From: Variovorax sp. YR216
GTDB lineage: Bacteria > Pseudomonadota > Gammaproteobacteria > Burkholderiales > Burkholderiaceae_C
DNA: 64,000 bases
Assembly: GCF_900107745.1 (NCBI RefSeq)
Contig: NZ_FNRO01000003.1
Span: 434,001-498,000 of the forward strand
Direction of reading: 5' to 3'
Shown: in pieces, positions 8,661 through 18,861 of the stretch
How positions within the stretch are numbered: the first letter of the stretch is position 1
Layout: every line of letters starts with the position of its first letter
Position numbers and translations under genes: made by a program
The notes under the pieces: model-generated
The model's input: the letters and a program-made list of their open reading frames with translations, nothing else
Database searches by the model: none
What the model was told of the DNA's origin: nothing

Positions 8661-10997
8661 GTGAGCTCGATCGCCGACAAGTTCAAGAAGTTCATGCCCG
8701 CGAGCGGCGGCAACGTCAGCGTGGGCGCCGACAGCGCCGCCACGCTGTCGATGGATAACATCGAAACCGTGCAGACACCGGATGAATCGACAGTGGCGAT
8801 TCCGCGCGATGCCGCGAAGTCGTCGGCGACGCTGGCGGCGGAGGCGGGGCCGGGTGGCGACGCGGGCTCCTCGACGGACCCCGGTCCGCAGATCGAGGAC
8901 GCAATCCCGGCCGCATCGGCAAGCGGCGCTTCGAGGTCGCGCTCCAAACGCTCGCAGCGTTCCAGCCCGGCCCGGCAGCAGCGGATTCTTGCGCTGGCGT
9001 TGGCCGGCGTGGTGCTTTTGCTGATGCTGGTCGCGGGCTCGGCCATTCTGCGGGCCGAACGTCTGGCGCAGCAGGTGGCCGCCACCGGCCAATCGCTGAT
9101 GCAGTCGCAGCGTCTCGCCAAATCGGTCTCGCAGGCGCTGGTCGGCAATGTGAGCGCCTTCACCGAAGTCAAGGAAAGCTCGGAAGATCTGAGCCGCCGG
9201 GTGCAGGGTCTGGCGAGCGGTGACGATTCGCTCAAGCTGGAGCGTGTCGGCAGCCAGTACGACATCGAGCTCGGCAAGATCACGCCGCTGGTCGAGCGCG
9301 CAGACAAGAGCGCCAAGGCGGTCATGGCCCAGCAGAAGATCCTGACGCAGGTCGGCAACGCGCTTCGCGACATCAATCGCCAGTCCTCCGACCTGCTCGA
9401 AATGACCGAGACCGTCGCCTCGCTGAAGATGCAGCAGAGCGCGACCCTGCCGGAAATCTCCGCTGCGGGCCAATTGGTCATGCTGACTCAGCGCATCGGC
9501 AAGTCCGCCAACGAATTCCTGACGGTCGAAGGTGTGAGCCCCGACGCGGTGTTCCTGCTCGGCAAGGACCTGAACTCGTTCCAGGAAATCACGCGCGGCC
9601 TGCTCGACGGCAGCGCCCAGCAGCGCCTGCCCGGCACCCGCGACGCGCAGACCCGGCAGCAACTCGAAGCCATCCTGAAGACCTACGAACAGACCCGCAC
9701 GCAGGCCAGCGCCATTCTGGGCAACCTGCAGGGCCTGGTTGCCGCGCGCGAAGCGCAGGCCGCGATCCTGGCCGACAGCGAGCCCCTGCGCAACGCGCTG
9801 GGCGATCTGCAGGAAAAGCTCTCGGCACGCACCGGCCTGGGCGCCGGCACCGTCGTGATGCTGTTCGTGTTGTCGCTGGCCGCCCTGGCGCTGGCCGGTG
9901 CGATCGGCTTCGTGCAGGTCCGCGAAGGCCGCGAACGTGCGGCGTCCGCCGAGCGCGAGCGTGTCGAGGCCGAGCGCGCCAGCGAAGATGCCGCACGCGT
10001 CAATGCCGCCAACCAGGCGGCCATCTTGCGCCTCATGAATGAACTGCAGACCGTTGCCGAAGGCGATCTGACGCAGGAAGCCACCGTGACCGAGGACATT
10101 ACCGGCGCCATCGCCGACTCGGTGAACTACACGGTGGAAGAACTGCGCCTCCTGGTGGGCAACGTGCAGAACACGGCGACCCGCGTGGCGCACACCACGT
10201 CGCAGGTGGAAAGCACATCGACCGAGCTGCTCGCCGCTTCGACGGAACAGCTCCGCGAGATTCGCGAAACCGGCCAGTCGGTGCTCACGATGGCGGAACG
10301 GATCAATGGCGTGTCCTCGCAAGCGCAGGAATCGGCGACCGTGGCGCGCCAGTCGCTGCAAGCGGCCTCTTCCGGCCTGCAGGCGGTGCAGAACGCCATC
10401 GGAGGCATGAACGCCATCCGCGACCAGATCCAGGAAACCTCCAAGCGGATCAAGCGCCTCGGCGAATCGTCGCAGGAGATCGGTGAAATCACGGAGCTGA
10501 TCTCGGACATTACCGAACAGACGAACGTGCTCGCACTCAACGCCGCCATCCAGGCCGCATCTGCCGGTGAAGCCGGCCGCGGCTTCTCGGTGGTGGCGGA
10601 AGAAGTGCAGCGACTCGCCGAGCGTTCCGCGGATGCAACGCGCCAGATCTCGGCGCTCGTGAAGGCGATTCAGACCGACACCCAGGATGCGGTGGGCGCC
10701 ATGGAGCGTTCCACGCAGGGTGTGGTCGAGGGCGCGAAGCTGTCCGACAACGCCGGTACCGCACTGTCCGAGATCGACCGCGTGTCGCGCCGTCTGGCGG
10801 ACCTCATCGAGCAGATCTCGATGTCTGCGTCCCGCGAAGCCGACTCCGCCAACGTGGTGGCGGCCAACATCCAGCACATCTTCGCCGTGACCGAGCAGAC
10901 CGGCGAAGGCACGCGCACCACGGCGCAGCAGGTCCGCGAGCTCTCGCATATGGCCGAGGAGCTGCGTCAGTCGGTGGCTCGTTTCAAGATTTCCTGA
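8661..10997 (+). CDS. pilJ: Type IV pilus methyl-accepting chemoreceptor PilJ
   Basis: A 778-residue chemoreceptor that feeds surface or pilus-tension signals to ChpA. A Ser/Ala-rich cytoplasmic N-terminal stretch of about 105 residues precedes membrane segment 1 (about 109-130), a periplasmic region with two repeated PilJ sensor segments (residues about 131-390) and membrane segment 2 (about 394-418). A HAMP-like linker and a long cytoplasmic coiled coil follow, with the kinase-control hairpin ITEQTNVLALNAAIQAA near residue 615. The start is a GTG at 8661. The long polar N-terminal extension is unusual compared with Pseudomonas PilJ. Confidence 0.93.
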   Translation: MSSIADKFKKFMPASGGNVSVGADSAATLSMDNIETVQTPDESTVAIPRDAAKSSATLAAEAGPGGDAGSSTDPGPQIEDAIPAASASGASRSRSKRSQRSSPARQQRILALALAGVVLLLMLVAGSAILRAERLAQQVAATGQSLMQSQRLAKSVSQALVGNVSAFTEVKESSEDLSRRVQGLASGDDSLKLERVGSQYDIELGKITPLVERADKSAKAVMAQQKILTQVGNALRDINRQSSDLLEMTETVASLKMQQSATLPEISAAGQLVMLTQRIGKSANEFLTVEGVSPDAVFLLGKDLNSFQEITRGLLDGSAQQRLPGTRDAQTRQQLEAILKTYEQTRTQASAILGNLQGLVAAREAQAAILADSEPLRNALGDLQEKLSARTGLGAGTVVMLFVLSLAALALAGAIGFVQVREGRERAASAERERVEAERASEDAARVNAANQAAILRLMNELQTVAEGDLTQEATVTEDITGAIADSVNYTVEELRLLVGNVQNTATRVAHTTSQVESTSTELLAASTEQLREIRETGQSVLTMAERINGVSSQAQESATVARQSLQAASSGLQAVQNAIGGMNAIRDQIQETSKRIKRLGESSQEIGEITELISDITEQTNVLALNAAIQAASAGEAGRGFSVVAEEVQRLAERSADATRQISALVKAIQTDTQDAVGAMERSTQGVVEGAKLSDNAGTALSEIDRVSRRLADLIEQISMSASREADSANVVAANIQHIFAVTEQTGEGTRTTAQQVRELSHMAEELRQSVARFKIS

Positions 10998-11013
10998 ACG
11001 CCGAGCGCCCAAC

Positions 11014-14000
11014 GTGTCGATTCAAAGTCCCGCCGCCCACACCGCCGGCAATGCGCCGGCAACGGAAGATCTTGGGCCGCTGGCCTGGGTTCTCGGAGAA
11101 ATCCAGAAATCGCTCGATGCCGTGGGCAAGACCTTGCGGCGCTTCTCCCGCGATGCCGCGTCGGCCCTGCCGGGTTCCGAAATCGACAGCATGCCGGTGC
11201 GTCAGGCCCGGCAGCAACTGCACCAGGCTGTCGGCGCGCTACAGATGGTGGGTCACACCGCGCCCGCCCTCGTGCTCGGCGCGATGGAGTTCGCGGTCCA
11301 GAGCTTCGTCACCGAGCCGCTGCGCTGCAACGATGCCGCGGTCCAGAAGATCGAGCGCGCCGGTTTCGCGGTCGCCGATTTCCTGAACGCGGTGGTCGCG
11401 GGCAAGACCGTCTCGTCGGTCGCGCTGTTCCCGCAGTACCGCGAGGTCCTCGAGCTGGTCGGCAACGAGCGCGTCCATCCGGCCGATCTCTGGAACATGA
11501 CCTGGCGCTGGGTCGAGATCAAGCCGGCGCCGACCCAGACCGCGCTGGTGTACGACCCTGCGGTGCGTTCGAAACTCGACCGCGAGGTCCTGCAGGTCGT
11601 CAAGAGTGGCGATGACCATGCAGCCCGCCGCTTGCAGGCCCTGTGTCTCGGGCTTGGCCGTGGCGCCTCGGTGCCGAGGGTCGCGAGCTTCTGGACGCTC
11701 GCTGCCGGTTTTTTCGAGGCACTGGCGCTGGCGCTCATTCCTGCGGATTCACACGTGAAGCGCGCCGCTTCGCGCGTGTTGTTGCAGTACGCCACGCTGG
11801 CGCGCGGTGACAACACCGTGTCCGACCGACTCGGCCAGGACCTTCTCTTCTTCTGCGCCCAGGCCGTTCCCGGAACGGGCGACGAAGCCGCGACGCTGCG
11901 CGCGGTGCGCGCGGCATGGGGAATTTCCAACGAGCAGAAGGTCGACTACACGATCGAGCAGTTCGGCCGCTTCGATCCGCTGGTGCTCGCGCAGGCGCGC
12001 AAGCGCATCGAGACTTCGAAGGAAATGTGGTCGGCGCTGTCCGGCGGCGACGTGGGCCGCACGCGGCAGGTCGTGGAGACCTTCGCGCAGCTCGGTGAGT
12101 CGCTCCAGAAGCTGCATCCGCCCAGCCTGCCGATGGTGCAGGCGCTCAACAATGCGGTCGACGCCTCGGTCCGCTCCGGCCAGCCGCCCGCCACCGAACT
12201 CGCGATGGAAGTCGCCACCTCGGTGCTCTACCTCGAAGCCGCCTTCGAGGATCTGGATCCGCAGGACCGGCAACTCACCGCGCGCACGATTCAGCTCGCC
12301 GGACGCATCGAACGCGCTCGCGACGGGGGGCGCTCGGAGCCGCTCGAGCCCTGGATGGAGGAGCTCTACCGCCGCGTGAGCGACCGTCAGACCATGGGCA
12401 CCGTGGTCGGCGAGCTGCGCAGCCATCTGGCCGAGCTCGAGAAATCGCTCGACCAGTTCTTCCGCCGTCCGACAGAGAAGGGCCTTCTGCGCAACGTGCC
12501 GTCGCAGCTTCTGCAGATGCGCGGAGTGTTTTCGGTACTGGGCCTCGATCAGGCCGCGCAGACCGTCCAGCGCATGCGCGAGAACGTCGACCAGCTGCTT
12601 GCCGAAGAGTCGCCGACCGACGAGATCCGTGCTTTCGACTCGCTCGGCAACAACCTGGGCGCGCTGGGTTTCCTGATCGACATGCTCAGCTACCAGCCTG
12701 CGCTGGCCAAACGGCTGTTCGTGTTCGACGCCGACATCGGCGAACTCAAGCCTCTGATGGGCCGGCAGGCCAGCGATGCGTCGTCGGACGCGGCTGCGCC
12801 AGCGGCCTTTGCATCGGCGTCCGGTCCGGTCGCGGTGACCGAAGCGGTCATGAGCGTCGAGCAGGTCGATGCGCAGATCGCCGCCAAGCTCGCTGCGCTC
12901 GCCACAACACCCGGCGCGCGCAAGTCGCCGCCGCCATCGCCGATCGAGGAATTCAGTCAGGCGGCCACGAGCTGGACGTCCAAGATCACCGGCCCCGCAC
13001 CGCTCGAGGCGTTGCCCGACACCGAGGTGACCGAACTGGAGGAAGACGACCTCCAGAACATCTTCCTCGACGAAGCCCGCGAGGTCCTGCACAACGGCCT
13101 GGCGGCTGTGTCGGCGCTCGGCGCGCGTCCTGATGACGAAGGTGAGCTGACCGTTCTGCGCCGTGCCTTCCATACGCTGAAAGGCAGCTCGCGCATGGTC
13201 GGGCTGATGGATTTCGGCGAAGCCGCATGGTCGCTCGAGCAGGTGCTGAACACGTGGCTGGCCGACCAGCGCCCGGCGACGCCCGAACTGCTCACCGGTA
13301 CACGCAACACGCTCCAGGACTTCGCCCAGTGGGTGGAGGCGATCGCCGCGGGTGGTTCGCACGGCTGGAAGTCTGCGCCTTTCCTCGCGATCGCCGAATC
13401 GCTGCGTACGGGCGAGCCGCTGGAAACTCCGGCGCGCGTTGCCGATGCCGAGGCGCTGGTCGCCGCGGCGCGCCACATTGCCGCCGAAGCCGCAGCCGAA
13501 GTGCCGCCGGCTCCGATGGAGCCTGTGCCGCTGCCTGAGCTGCCGGACCTGCCCGATCTTCGTGATCTGGAGCTTGAACTCGACCTGGACTTGAAAGGCG
13601 CAGAAGCGCAGCCGGCCGATGTGCCGGCGCAAGCGCCTTCCATGGATTCCGCGGTCGCGCACGCCGAAGAACCCACCGTCTGGTCGGGCCTGGACGGGAC
13701 CCCGGACGAGTCCCTGCAGACTGCACCGGAACAACTTCCCTCGGACGCTCCGCGTTCCGACGAAGGATTTGCGTCGACGGACTTCCTCGACTTCGATGCC
13801 AAACCCGAACCGCCGCCCGAGGAGGCTGCGTCGCTGGGCGAATACGACGACGGCGATTTCCTGGAAACCGTCCACACGGCGCTCGAGCCGTCCCTCGTGT
13901 CGGCTGCGTCGCGGACGAAGCCTGAGCCCGAAGAGCTGCCGCCGCTGGAACTCGAGCGCGAAGTCGCCGCGGTCCTGCAGCCCGAGGCCGAACCGGAACC

Positions 14001-17000
14001 GAGGGTCGAGGAGGTCGCAGCCGAGCCGGCATTGGCACCCACCCCGGAGCCCGAGCTTGCCGAGCTTGCCGAACTCGCATTCGCACTGGGTCTCGAACCC
14101 GAAGTCCCGGCTGTGCCCGAGCCGATGGTCGAAGTCGAGGCGTCTGCCCCCGCTGAAACGCCCGTCATCGATGAGTTGCCGGTTGCGCACGACGAAGTGC
14201 GGGCCGAGATGGCTGCGCCGGAAATCCCGCCCGTCCACGTGGCGGAGCCGCCGGTCGAGGCGGTTGCGGCAGCGCCCGAAGAACCCCAGCCGGAGCGCAC
14301 GCCGGTCTTGAGCGCCGAAGAGCAGGTCAAGGTCATCGGCCCTCTGCGCATCGGCATCGCGCTCTACAACGTCTATCTGAACGAAGCCGACGAATGGTCG
14401 CGCCAGCTTGCGACCGAGGTGGGCGAATGGGCGCTCGAAACGCACCAGCGCGTCCCGATGTCCGCGATCGGCCTTGCGCATTCGCTGGCCGGCAGCTCCG
14501 CCACGGTGGGGTTCCAAAGCCTCTCGGGCATGGCGCGCCTGTTCGAGGCCGCGCTCCAGCATCTGCACACACAGGGCCGGGGCACGCCCGAGCAGGGCGC
14601 GGTGCTGGTCGCTGCAGCCGAGGAAGTCCGGCGCCTGCTGCATCAGTTCGCAGCCGGGTTCCTGCGGGAGCCGGCTGAAGACACCGTGGAAGCGCTGCGC
14701 AACGTCGAGGCGTCGCAGCTGCCCGTGGAGACGGTCGAGCCGGCCGCCGCCCCGCTTCACCTGGTGCGAAATGTCGGGTCCGACGTGTCGCTCGACGATT
14801 CCGACGACGCTTCGGATGTCGTCGATGCGGTCGATATGGACCTCTTCCCGATCTTCGAGGAAGAAGCCAACGAGCTGCTGCCGCAGCTCGGCGCCGCGTT
14901 GCGCGATTGGGTGCAGAACCCCGAAAGCAGTGCTTCGCGCGCCTCGTCGCTCCGTACGCTCCACACGCTGAAAGGTAGCGCACGGCTGGCGGGTGCCATG
15001 CGTCTGGGCGAGCGCGCCCATCGCATGGAATCGGACATCGAGGCGATTGGCGCCGAAGGTGCCGACCGGCAAGCGATCGAGCAGGTGCTGACGCGCTTCG
15101 ATGCCCTTCAGGCCAACTTCGATGCGCTGCGGGCTGCGGACGATGCGACGCAGGCCGAACTGGTCCAGCGTGCCGCGACGCCGCCGGCGCCTGTCGCTCT
15201 TGCGGTCGCACCGGAGGCGAAGGCGCCTGCGACGCCGCCGGTTGTCGAGGCGGCTACGCCTGAACACGAAGCCGAGGCGGAAGCCGCGCCGGCTGCCGCC
15301 GAGCCCGCCGGCGAACCGCTCGCGGGGCGCGCCACGATCGCCGCGCCCTCGCCGTCGGTGCTCACGCCGCTGCGTGCGGTGTCGAGCCAGGCGGTCCGCA
15401 TCCGCACTCACCTGCTCGACCGTCTCGTGGCCCAGGCAGGTGAAGTCATCATCACGCGCTCGCGTCTCGAAGCCGAACTGGGGCAGTTGCGCAGTTCGCT
15501 GACCGATCTCACCGGAAACCTCGACCGCCTGCGCCAGCAGCTGCGCGACATCGAGGTGCAGGCCGAGAGCCAGATGCAGTCGCGCCTCGCGCAGGCCAAG
15601 GATTCGCAGCAGGGCTTCGATCCGCTCGAGTTCGACCGCTTCACCCGCGTGCAGGAACTCACCCGCATGATGGCCGAGTCGGTCAACGACGTGGCCACCG
15701 TGCAGCGCACGCTCCAGAAGACGGTCCAGGCCACGGAAGACGACTTGAGCGCGCAGGCGCGGCAGACGCGCGAACTGCAGCGCGGCCTGCTGCGCACGCG
15801 CATGGTGGAGTTCGAGGGCATCTCGGACCGTCTGTATCGCGTCGTTCGGCAGGCGTCGAAGGACACCGGCAAGCAGGTGCGACTCGACATCACCGGCGGC
15901 TCGATCGAGATGGACCGTGGCGTCCTCGAGCGGATGACGCCCGCCTTCGAGCATCTGCTACGCAACTGCGTCGCGCACGGCATCGAAGATGCGGCGGTGC
16001 GCGAGAAGGCCGGCAAGGACCCGAGCGGCCTGATCGTCATCGAGCTGCACCAGGAAGGCAACGACGTCTCGGTGAGCTTCCAGGACGATGGTGGTGGTCT
16101 CAAGTACGAGCGGATCGTCGCCCGCGCGCGTGCGCTCGGCCTCGTCGCCGAGGGCCAGCAGCTCAGCGATGAAGAGGCGGCGGAGCTGATCTATCAGCCC
16201 GGCTTCTCGACGGCCGAGCAGGTCTCCGAACTGGCGGGCCGCGGCATCGGCATGGACGTGGTCCGCGCGCAGGTCGCCGGCCTCGGCGGCCGCATCGAGA
16301 CCCGCAGCAAGCCGGGGCAGGGGACGACCTTCAAGCTGGTCCTGCCGCTCACCACGGCGGTGACGCACGTCGTGATGATGCGCGCCGGCGGGGTCAACAT
16401 CGGGGTGCCTTCCAATCTTGTGGAACTGGTGTTGCGCGCCGGTGCGTCCGAGCTTGAGAAGGCCTATCTGGACCAGCACTACCCATTCGGTGGCGAGGAC
16501 GTGCCCTTCTACTGGGCCGGTGCGCTGCTGCAGTCCTCTCCGGGCAGCGAACGCGCGCCGGGCAAGGCGAACACGATCGTGGTCGTGCGAAGCGCCGCGC
16601 AGCGCGTGGCGCTGCACGTGGACGAAGTGCTGGGCAACCAGGAAGTCGTGGTGAAGAACCTCGGCCCGCAGCTTTCACGGCTGCCGGGCATGGCGGCGAT
16701 CTCGGTGCTCGCTTCGGGCGCCGTGGCGCTGATCTACAACCCGGTCGCGCTTGCGGCGGTCCACAGCGACAAGGCTCGCGCCTTCCAGGCTTCGGCAAAC
16801 CGCGGCAGGGCGACCCCGGATGTTGGTGGCACAGCGCCGCAGACGCCGGTCGTTCAGGTCCCCGCGCAGGTGCCGCTGGTGCTGGTGGTGGACGACTCGA
16901 TCACCGTGCGGCGCGTCACGCAGCGTCTGCTGCAGCGCGAAGGCTATCGGGTGGCGCTGGCGGCCGATGGCCTGCAGGCGCTCGAACGACTGCAGCAGGA

Positions 17001-17259
17001 GCGCCCCGCGGTCGTCCTGTCGGACATCGAGATGCCACGCATGGACGGTTTCGACCTGGCGCGCAACATCCGCGCGGACCAATCGCTGGCCGACCTGCCG
17101 ATCATCATGATCACCTCTCGGATCGCCGAGAAGCACCACGACCATGCGCGTGCGCTGGGCGTCAATCACTACCTCGGCAAGCCGTATTCGGAAGAAGAAC
17201 TGCTGCGACTCGTGCGCAGCTACACGGGCGTCGAATTGCCGGTCGCGCTCGTGGCGTGA
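11014..17259 (+). CDS. chpA: Hybrid chemotaxis histidine kinase ChpA (CheA-type, multiple Hpt domains)
   Basis: The central kinase of the pilus chemosensory system, 2081 residues. The N-terminal 600 residues are helical and FimL-like. At least three histidine-phosphotransfer modules are visible: H720 in AFHTLKGSSRMVG, H1156 in LAHSLAGSSATVG, and H1317 in LHTLKGSARLAG. Two acidic, Pro/Glu-rich linkers separate them. The CheA dimerisation and ATPase domains follow (HLLRNCVAHGIED, DDGGGLKYERI, GRGIGMDVV), then a CheW domain and a C-terminal receiver with D2004 in VVLSDIEMPRMDG. The GTG start at 11014 lies 16 bases after pilJ. It closes the operon. Confidence 0.94.
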   Translation: MSIQSPAAHTAGNAPATEDLGPLAWVLGEIQKSLDAVGKTLRRFSRDAASALPGSEIDSMPVRQARQQLHQAVGALQMVGHTAPALVLGAMEFAVQSFVTEPLRCNDAAVQKIERAGFAVADFLNAVVAGKTVSSVALFPQYREVLELVGNERVHPADLWNMTWRWVEIKPAPTQTALVYDPAVRSKLDREVLQVVKSGDDHAARRLQALCLGLGRGASVPRVASFWTLAAGFFEALALALIPADSHVKRAASRVLLQYATLARGDNTVSDRLGQDLLFFCAQAVPGTGDEAATLRAVRAAWGISNEQKVDYTIEQFGRFDPLVLAQARKRIETSKEMWSALSGGDVGRTRQVVETFAQLGESLQKLHPPSLPMVQALNNAVDASVRSGQPPATELAMEVATSVLYLEAAFEDLDPQDRQLTARTIQLAGRIERARDGGRSEPLEPWMEELYRRVSDRQTMGTVVGELRSHLAELEKSLDQFFRRPTEKGLLRNVPSQLLQMRGVFSVLGLDQAAQTVQRMRENVDQLLAEESPTDEIRAFDSLGNNLGALGFLIDMLSYQPALAKRLFVFDADIGELKPLMGRQASDASSDAAAPAAFASASGPVAVTEAVMSVEQVDAQIAAKLAALATTPGARKSPPPSPIEEFSQAATSWTSKITGPAPLEALPDTEVTELEEDDLQNIFLDEAREVLHNGLAAVSALGARPDDEGELTVLRRAFHTLKGSSRMVGLMDFGEAAWSLEQVLNTWLADQRPATPELLTGTRNTLQDFAQWVEAIAAGGSHGWKSAPFLAIAESLRTGEPLETPARVADAEALVAAARHIAAEAAAEVPPAPMEPVPLPELPDLPDLRDLELELDLDLKGAEAQPADVPAQAPSMDSAVAHAEEPTVWSGLDGTPDESLQTAPEQLPSDAPRSDEGFASTDFLDFDAKPEPPPEEAASLGEYDDGDFLETVHTALEPSLVSAASRTKPEPEELPPLELEREVAAVLQPEAEPEPRVEEVAAEPALAPTPEPELAELAELAFALGLEPEVPAVPEPMVEVEASAPAETPVIDELPVAHDEVRAEMAAPEIPPVHVAEPPVEAVAAAPEEPQPERTPVLSAEEQVKVIGPLRIGIALYNVYLNEADEWSRQLATEVGEWALETHQRVPMSAIGLAHSLAGSSATVGFQSLSGMARLFEAALQHLHTQGRGTPEQGAVLVAAAEEVRRLLHQFAAGFLREPAEDTVEALRNVEASQLPVETVEPAAAPLHLVRNVGSDVSLDDSDDASDVVDAVDMDLFPIFEEEANELLPQLGAALRDWVQNPESSASRASSLRTLHTLKGSARLAGAMRLGERAHRMESDIEAIGAEGADRQAIEQVLTRFDALQANFDALRAADDATQAELVQRAATPPAPVALAVAPEAKAPATPPVVEAATPEHEAEAEAAPAAAEPAGEPLAGRATIAAPSPSVLTPLRAVSSQAVRIRTHLLDRLVAQAGEVIITRSRLEAELGQLRSSLTDLTGNLDRLRQQLRDIEVQAESQMQSRLAQAKDSQQGFDPLEFDRFTRVQELTRMMAESVNDVATVQRTLQKTVQATEDDLSAQARQTRELQRGLLRTRMVEFEGISDRLYRVVRQASKDTGKQVRLDITGGSIEMDRGVLERMTPAFEHLLRNCVAHGIEDAAVREKAGKDPSGLIVIELHQEGNDVSVSFQDDGGGLKYERIVARARALGLVAEGQQLSDEEAAELIYQPGFSTAEQVSELAGRGIGMDVVRAQVAGLGGRIETRSKPGQGTTFKLVLPLTTAVTHVVMMRAGGVNIGVPSNLVELVLRAGASELEKAYLDQHYPFGGEDVPFYWAGALLQSSPGSERAPGKANTIVVVRSAAQRVALHVDEVLGNQEVVVKNLGPQLSRLPGMAAISVLASGAVALIYNPVALAAVHSDKARAFQASANRGRATPDVGGTAPQTPVVQVPAQVPLVLVVDDSITVRRVTQRLLQREGYRVALAADGLQALERLQQERPAVVLSDIEMPRMDGFDLARNIRADQSLADLPIIMITSRIAEKHHDHARALGVNHYLGKPYSEEELLRLVRSYTGVELPVALVA

Positions 17260-17264
17260 TGAGG

Positions 17265-17370
17265 CACACCCCCAGGCTTGCTCACTTCGTGTAGCCGCCC
17301 ACCCCCTTGCAGGGGGCGCAGCCAGCGGGCCGGCTAAGCCGGTTCCGCGGCTGCTCCCGCCGGGGGTGCG
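17265..17370. repeat. Intergenic repeat with inverted repeats between convergent genes
   Basis: The gap between convergent chpA and phr holds GC-rich palindromes: CCCCC-TTGCA-GGGGG at 17302-17316 and a GCCGGCTTAGCCGGC-like hairpin at about 17331-17345. The wording (GGCTTGCTCACTTCGTGTAG followed by the C5/G5 hairpin) is of the type I remember as a dispersed extragenic repeat in Comamonadaceae. It may act as a bidirectional terminator. That it is a repeat is from memory, since there is only one copy in this window. Confidence 0.45.
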
Positions 17371-17376
17371 CGCGGG

Positions 17377-18861
17377 TTATTGCTTCACTACGGCGTAGCG
17401 CTGGAGCGTGCGCTCCCGCGCTTCGGCGTGCTCGACGATCGGCCTGGCGTAGTTTTCGCCGAGCTTGACGCCCGCTGCTTCCAGCTCCACTGGCGTCGCC
17501 GTCCACGGCGCATGGATCGACGCGTTGGGCAGCTTCGCAAGCTGCGGCAGGTAGCGCCGGATGAACTTGCCTTCGGGGTCGAACCGCTCGCTCTGCGTGA
17601 CGGGGTTGAAGATCCGGAAGTAGGGCTGGGCATCGCAGCCGCTCGAACTCGCCCACTGCCAATTGCCGTTGTTCGACGACAGCTCGAAGTCGTTGAGATG
17701 GATTTCGAAGTAACGCTCGCCACGCCGCCAGTCCAACCCGAGGTCCTTGCACAGAAAACTCGCGACCACCATGCGCAGCCGGTTGTGCATGTAGCCGGTC
17801 TGGTTGATCTGCGCCATCGCGGCGTCGACGAGCGGGTAGCCGGTCCGTCCTTCGCACCACGCGTCGAACAGCATGTCGGCATGCTTGCCGTGGTGCCACT
17901 GGATCCTGTCGTACTCGGGCCTGAAGCTGCGCCTCTTGCCGCCCTCCACCATGTGCGGATGGTGCGCCAGGATCTGGAAGAAGAAGTCGCGCCAGATCAA
18001 TTCGCTGAGCCAGGTCGCGGCGCCCGGGTCGCCCTGCTGCGACAACTGATGGGCCGCGCCCGCGAGCTGCCGGATCGACACGGTGCCGAAGCGCAGGTGG
18101 ACGCCCAGATAGCTCGGCCCACGCACCGAGGGGAAATCGCGCGCTTCCTGATAGCGGTCGATGCGCTGGGAGAAGGCGTTGAACAGCGCCGTACCGCCCT
18201 GGCTGCCGGTGGGAATCTCCAGGTCGGCAAGATTGGTTTTCTCGAAGCCGATGTCTTTCAGCGATGGAACCGCGCCCCTGAATTTTTCGGGTGGTTGGGC
18301 GAGCGCCTCCGCATGCGTCCGCACGGGGTAGGCCTTCAGATAGAAGTCATCGACCTTGGCAAGCCACGCGCGCTTGTACGGGGTAAAGACCGTGTAGGGC
18401 TGACCGACCTGCGTCAACACCTCCTCGCGGTCGAAGACGGCCTGGTCCTTGTAGGTGTGGAAGGCAACCCCGGCATTGGCCAGAGCGCCGAGCACCCTGG
18501 CGTCGCGGTCGAGCGCGTCGGGCTCGTCGTCGCGATTCGCGAACACTGCCTGCACGTCCAGCGCATGAGCCAGCGATGGGATCTCGTCTTCGGCCACTGC
18601 ATGGCGGACGATCAGCCCACCGCCAAGGCGATGCAGCTCCGCATCGAGCTCGACCAGCGATTCGCGGATGAATTCCACCCGCCGGTCCGCGCGCGGCAGC
18701 GGGTCGAGGATTGCGCGATCGAAGACGAACACGCAGACCACCTGACGGCACGCCCGCAGCGCCTGGTAGAGCGCCGCGTTGTCGTCGACACGGAGGTCGC
18801 GACGAAACCACATCAGGCCCTTGGGATAGATCTTGTCGACGGCCAGTAAAATCGGTGGCAT
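17377..18861 (-). CDS. phr: Deoxyribodipyrimidine photolyase
   Basis: A 494-residue light-driven DNA repair enzyme that splits cyclobutane pyrimidine dimers. The N-terminal alpha/beta antenna domain starts GLMWFRRDLRVDDNAAL. The helical FAD domain carries TALFNAFSQRIDRYQEARDF, GPSYLGVHLRFGTVSIRQL, LIWRDFFFQIL, and the strongly conserved WCEGRTGYPLVDAAMAQI and GYMHNRLRMVVASFLCKDL. The chosen start overlaps the yqgE start on the other strand in the palindrome CATG; a start at the internal Met 17 (18813) would leave a normal intergenic space. I cannot separate the two. Confidence 0.94.
   Translation of the reverse strand: MPPILLAVDKIYPKGLMWFRRDLRVDDNAALYQALRACRQVVCVFVFDRAILDPLPRADRRVEFIRESLVELDAELHRLGGGLIVRHAVAEDEIPSLAHALDVQAVFANRDDEPDALDRDARVLGALANAGVAFHTYKDQAVFDREEVLTQVGQPYTVFTPYKRAWLAKVDDFYLKAYPVRTHAEALAQPPEKFRGAVPSLKDIGFEKTNLADLEIPTGSQGGTALFNAFSQRIDRYQEARDFPSVRGPSYLGVHLRFGTVSIRQLAGAAHQLSQQGDPGAATWLSELIWRDFFFQILAHHPHMVEGGKRRSFRPEYDRIQWHHGKHADMLFDAWCEGRTGYPLVDAAMAQINQTGYMHNRLRMVVASFLCKDLGLDWRRGERYFEIHLNDFELSSNNGNWQWASSSGCDAQPYFRIFNPVTQSERFDPEGKFIRRYLPQLAKLPNASIHAPWTATPVELEAAGVKLGENYARPIVEHAEARERTLQRYAVVKQ

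Noticed and set aside
8568..11012. An 814-codon minus-strand frame over pilJ
   Set aside because: Antisense shadow; pilJ has membrane segments and the chemoreceptor hairpin in the plus frame.
11749..15954. A 1401-codon open frame on the minus strand
   Set aside because: It is the antisense shadow of chpA in high-GC DNA: Arg/His/Gly-rich, no domain, and the plus frame carries clear Hpt and CheA motifs.
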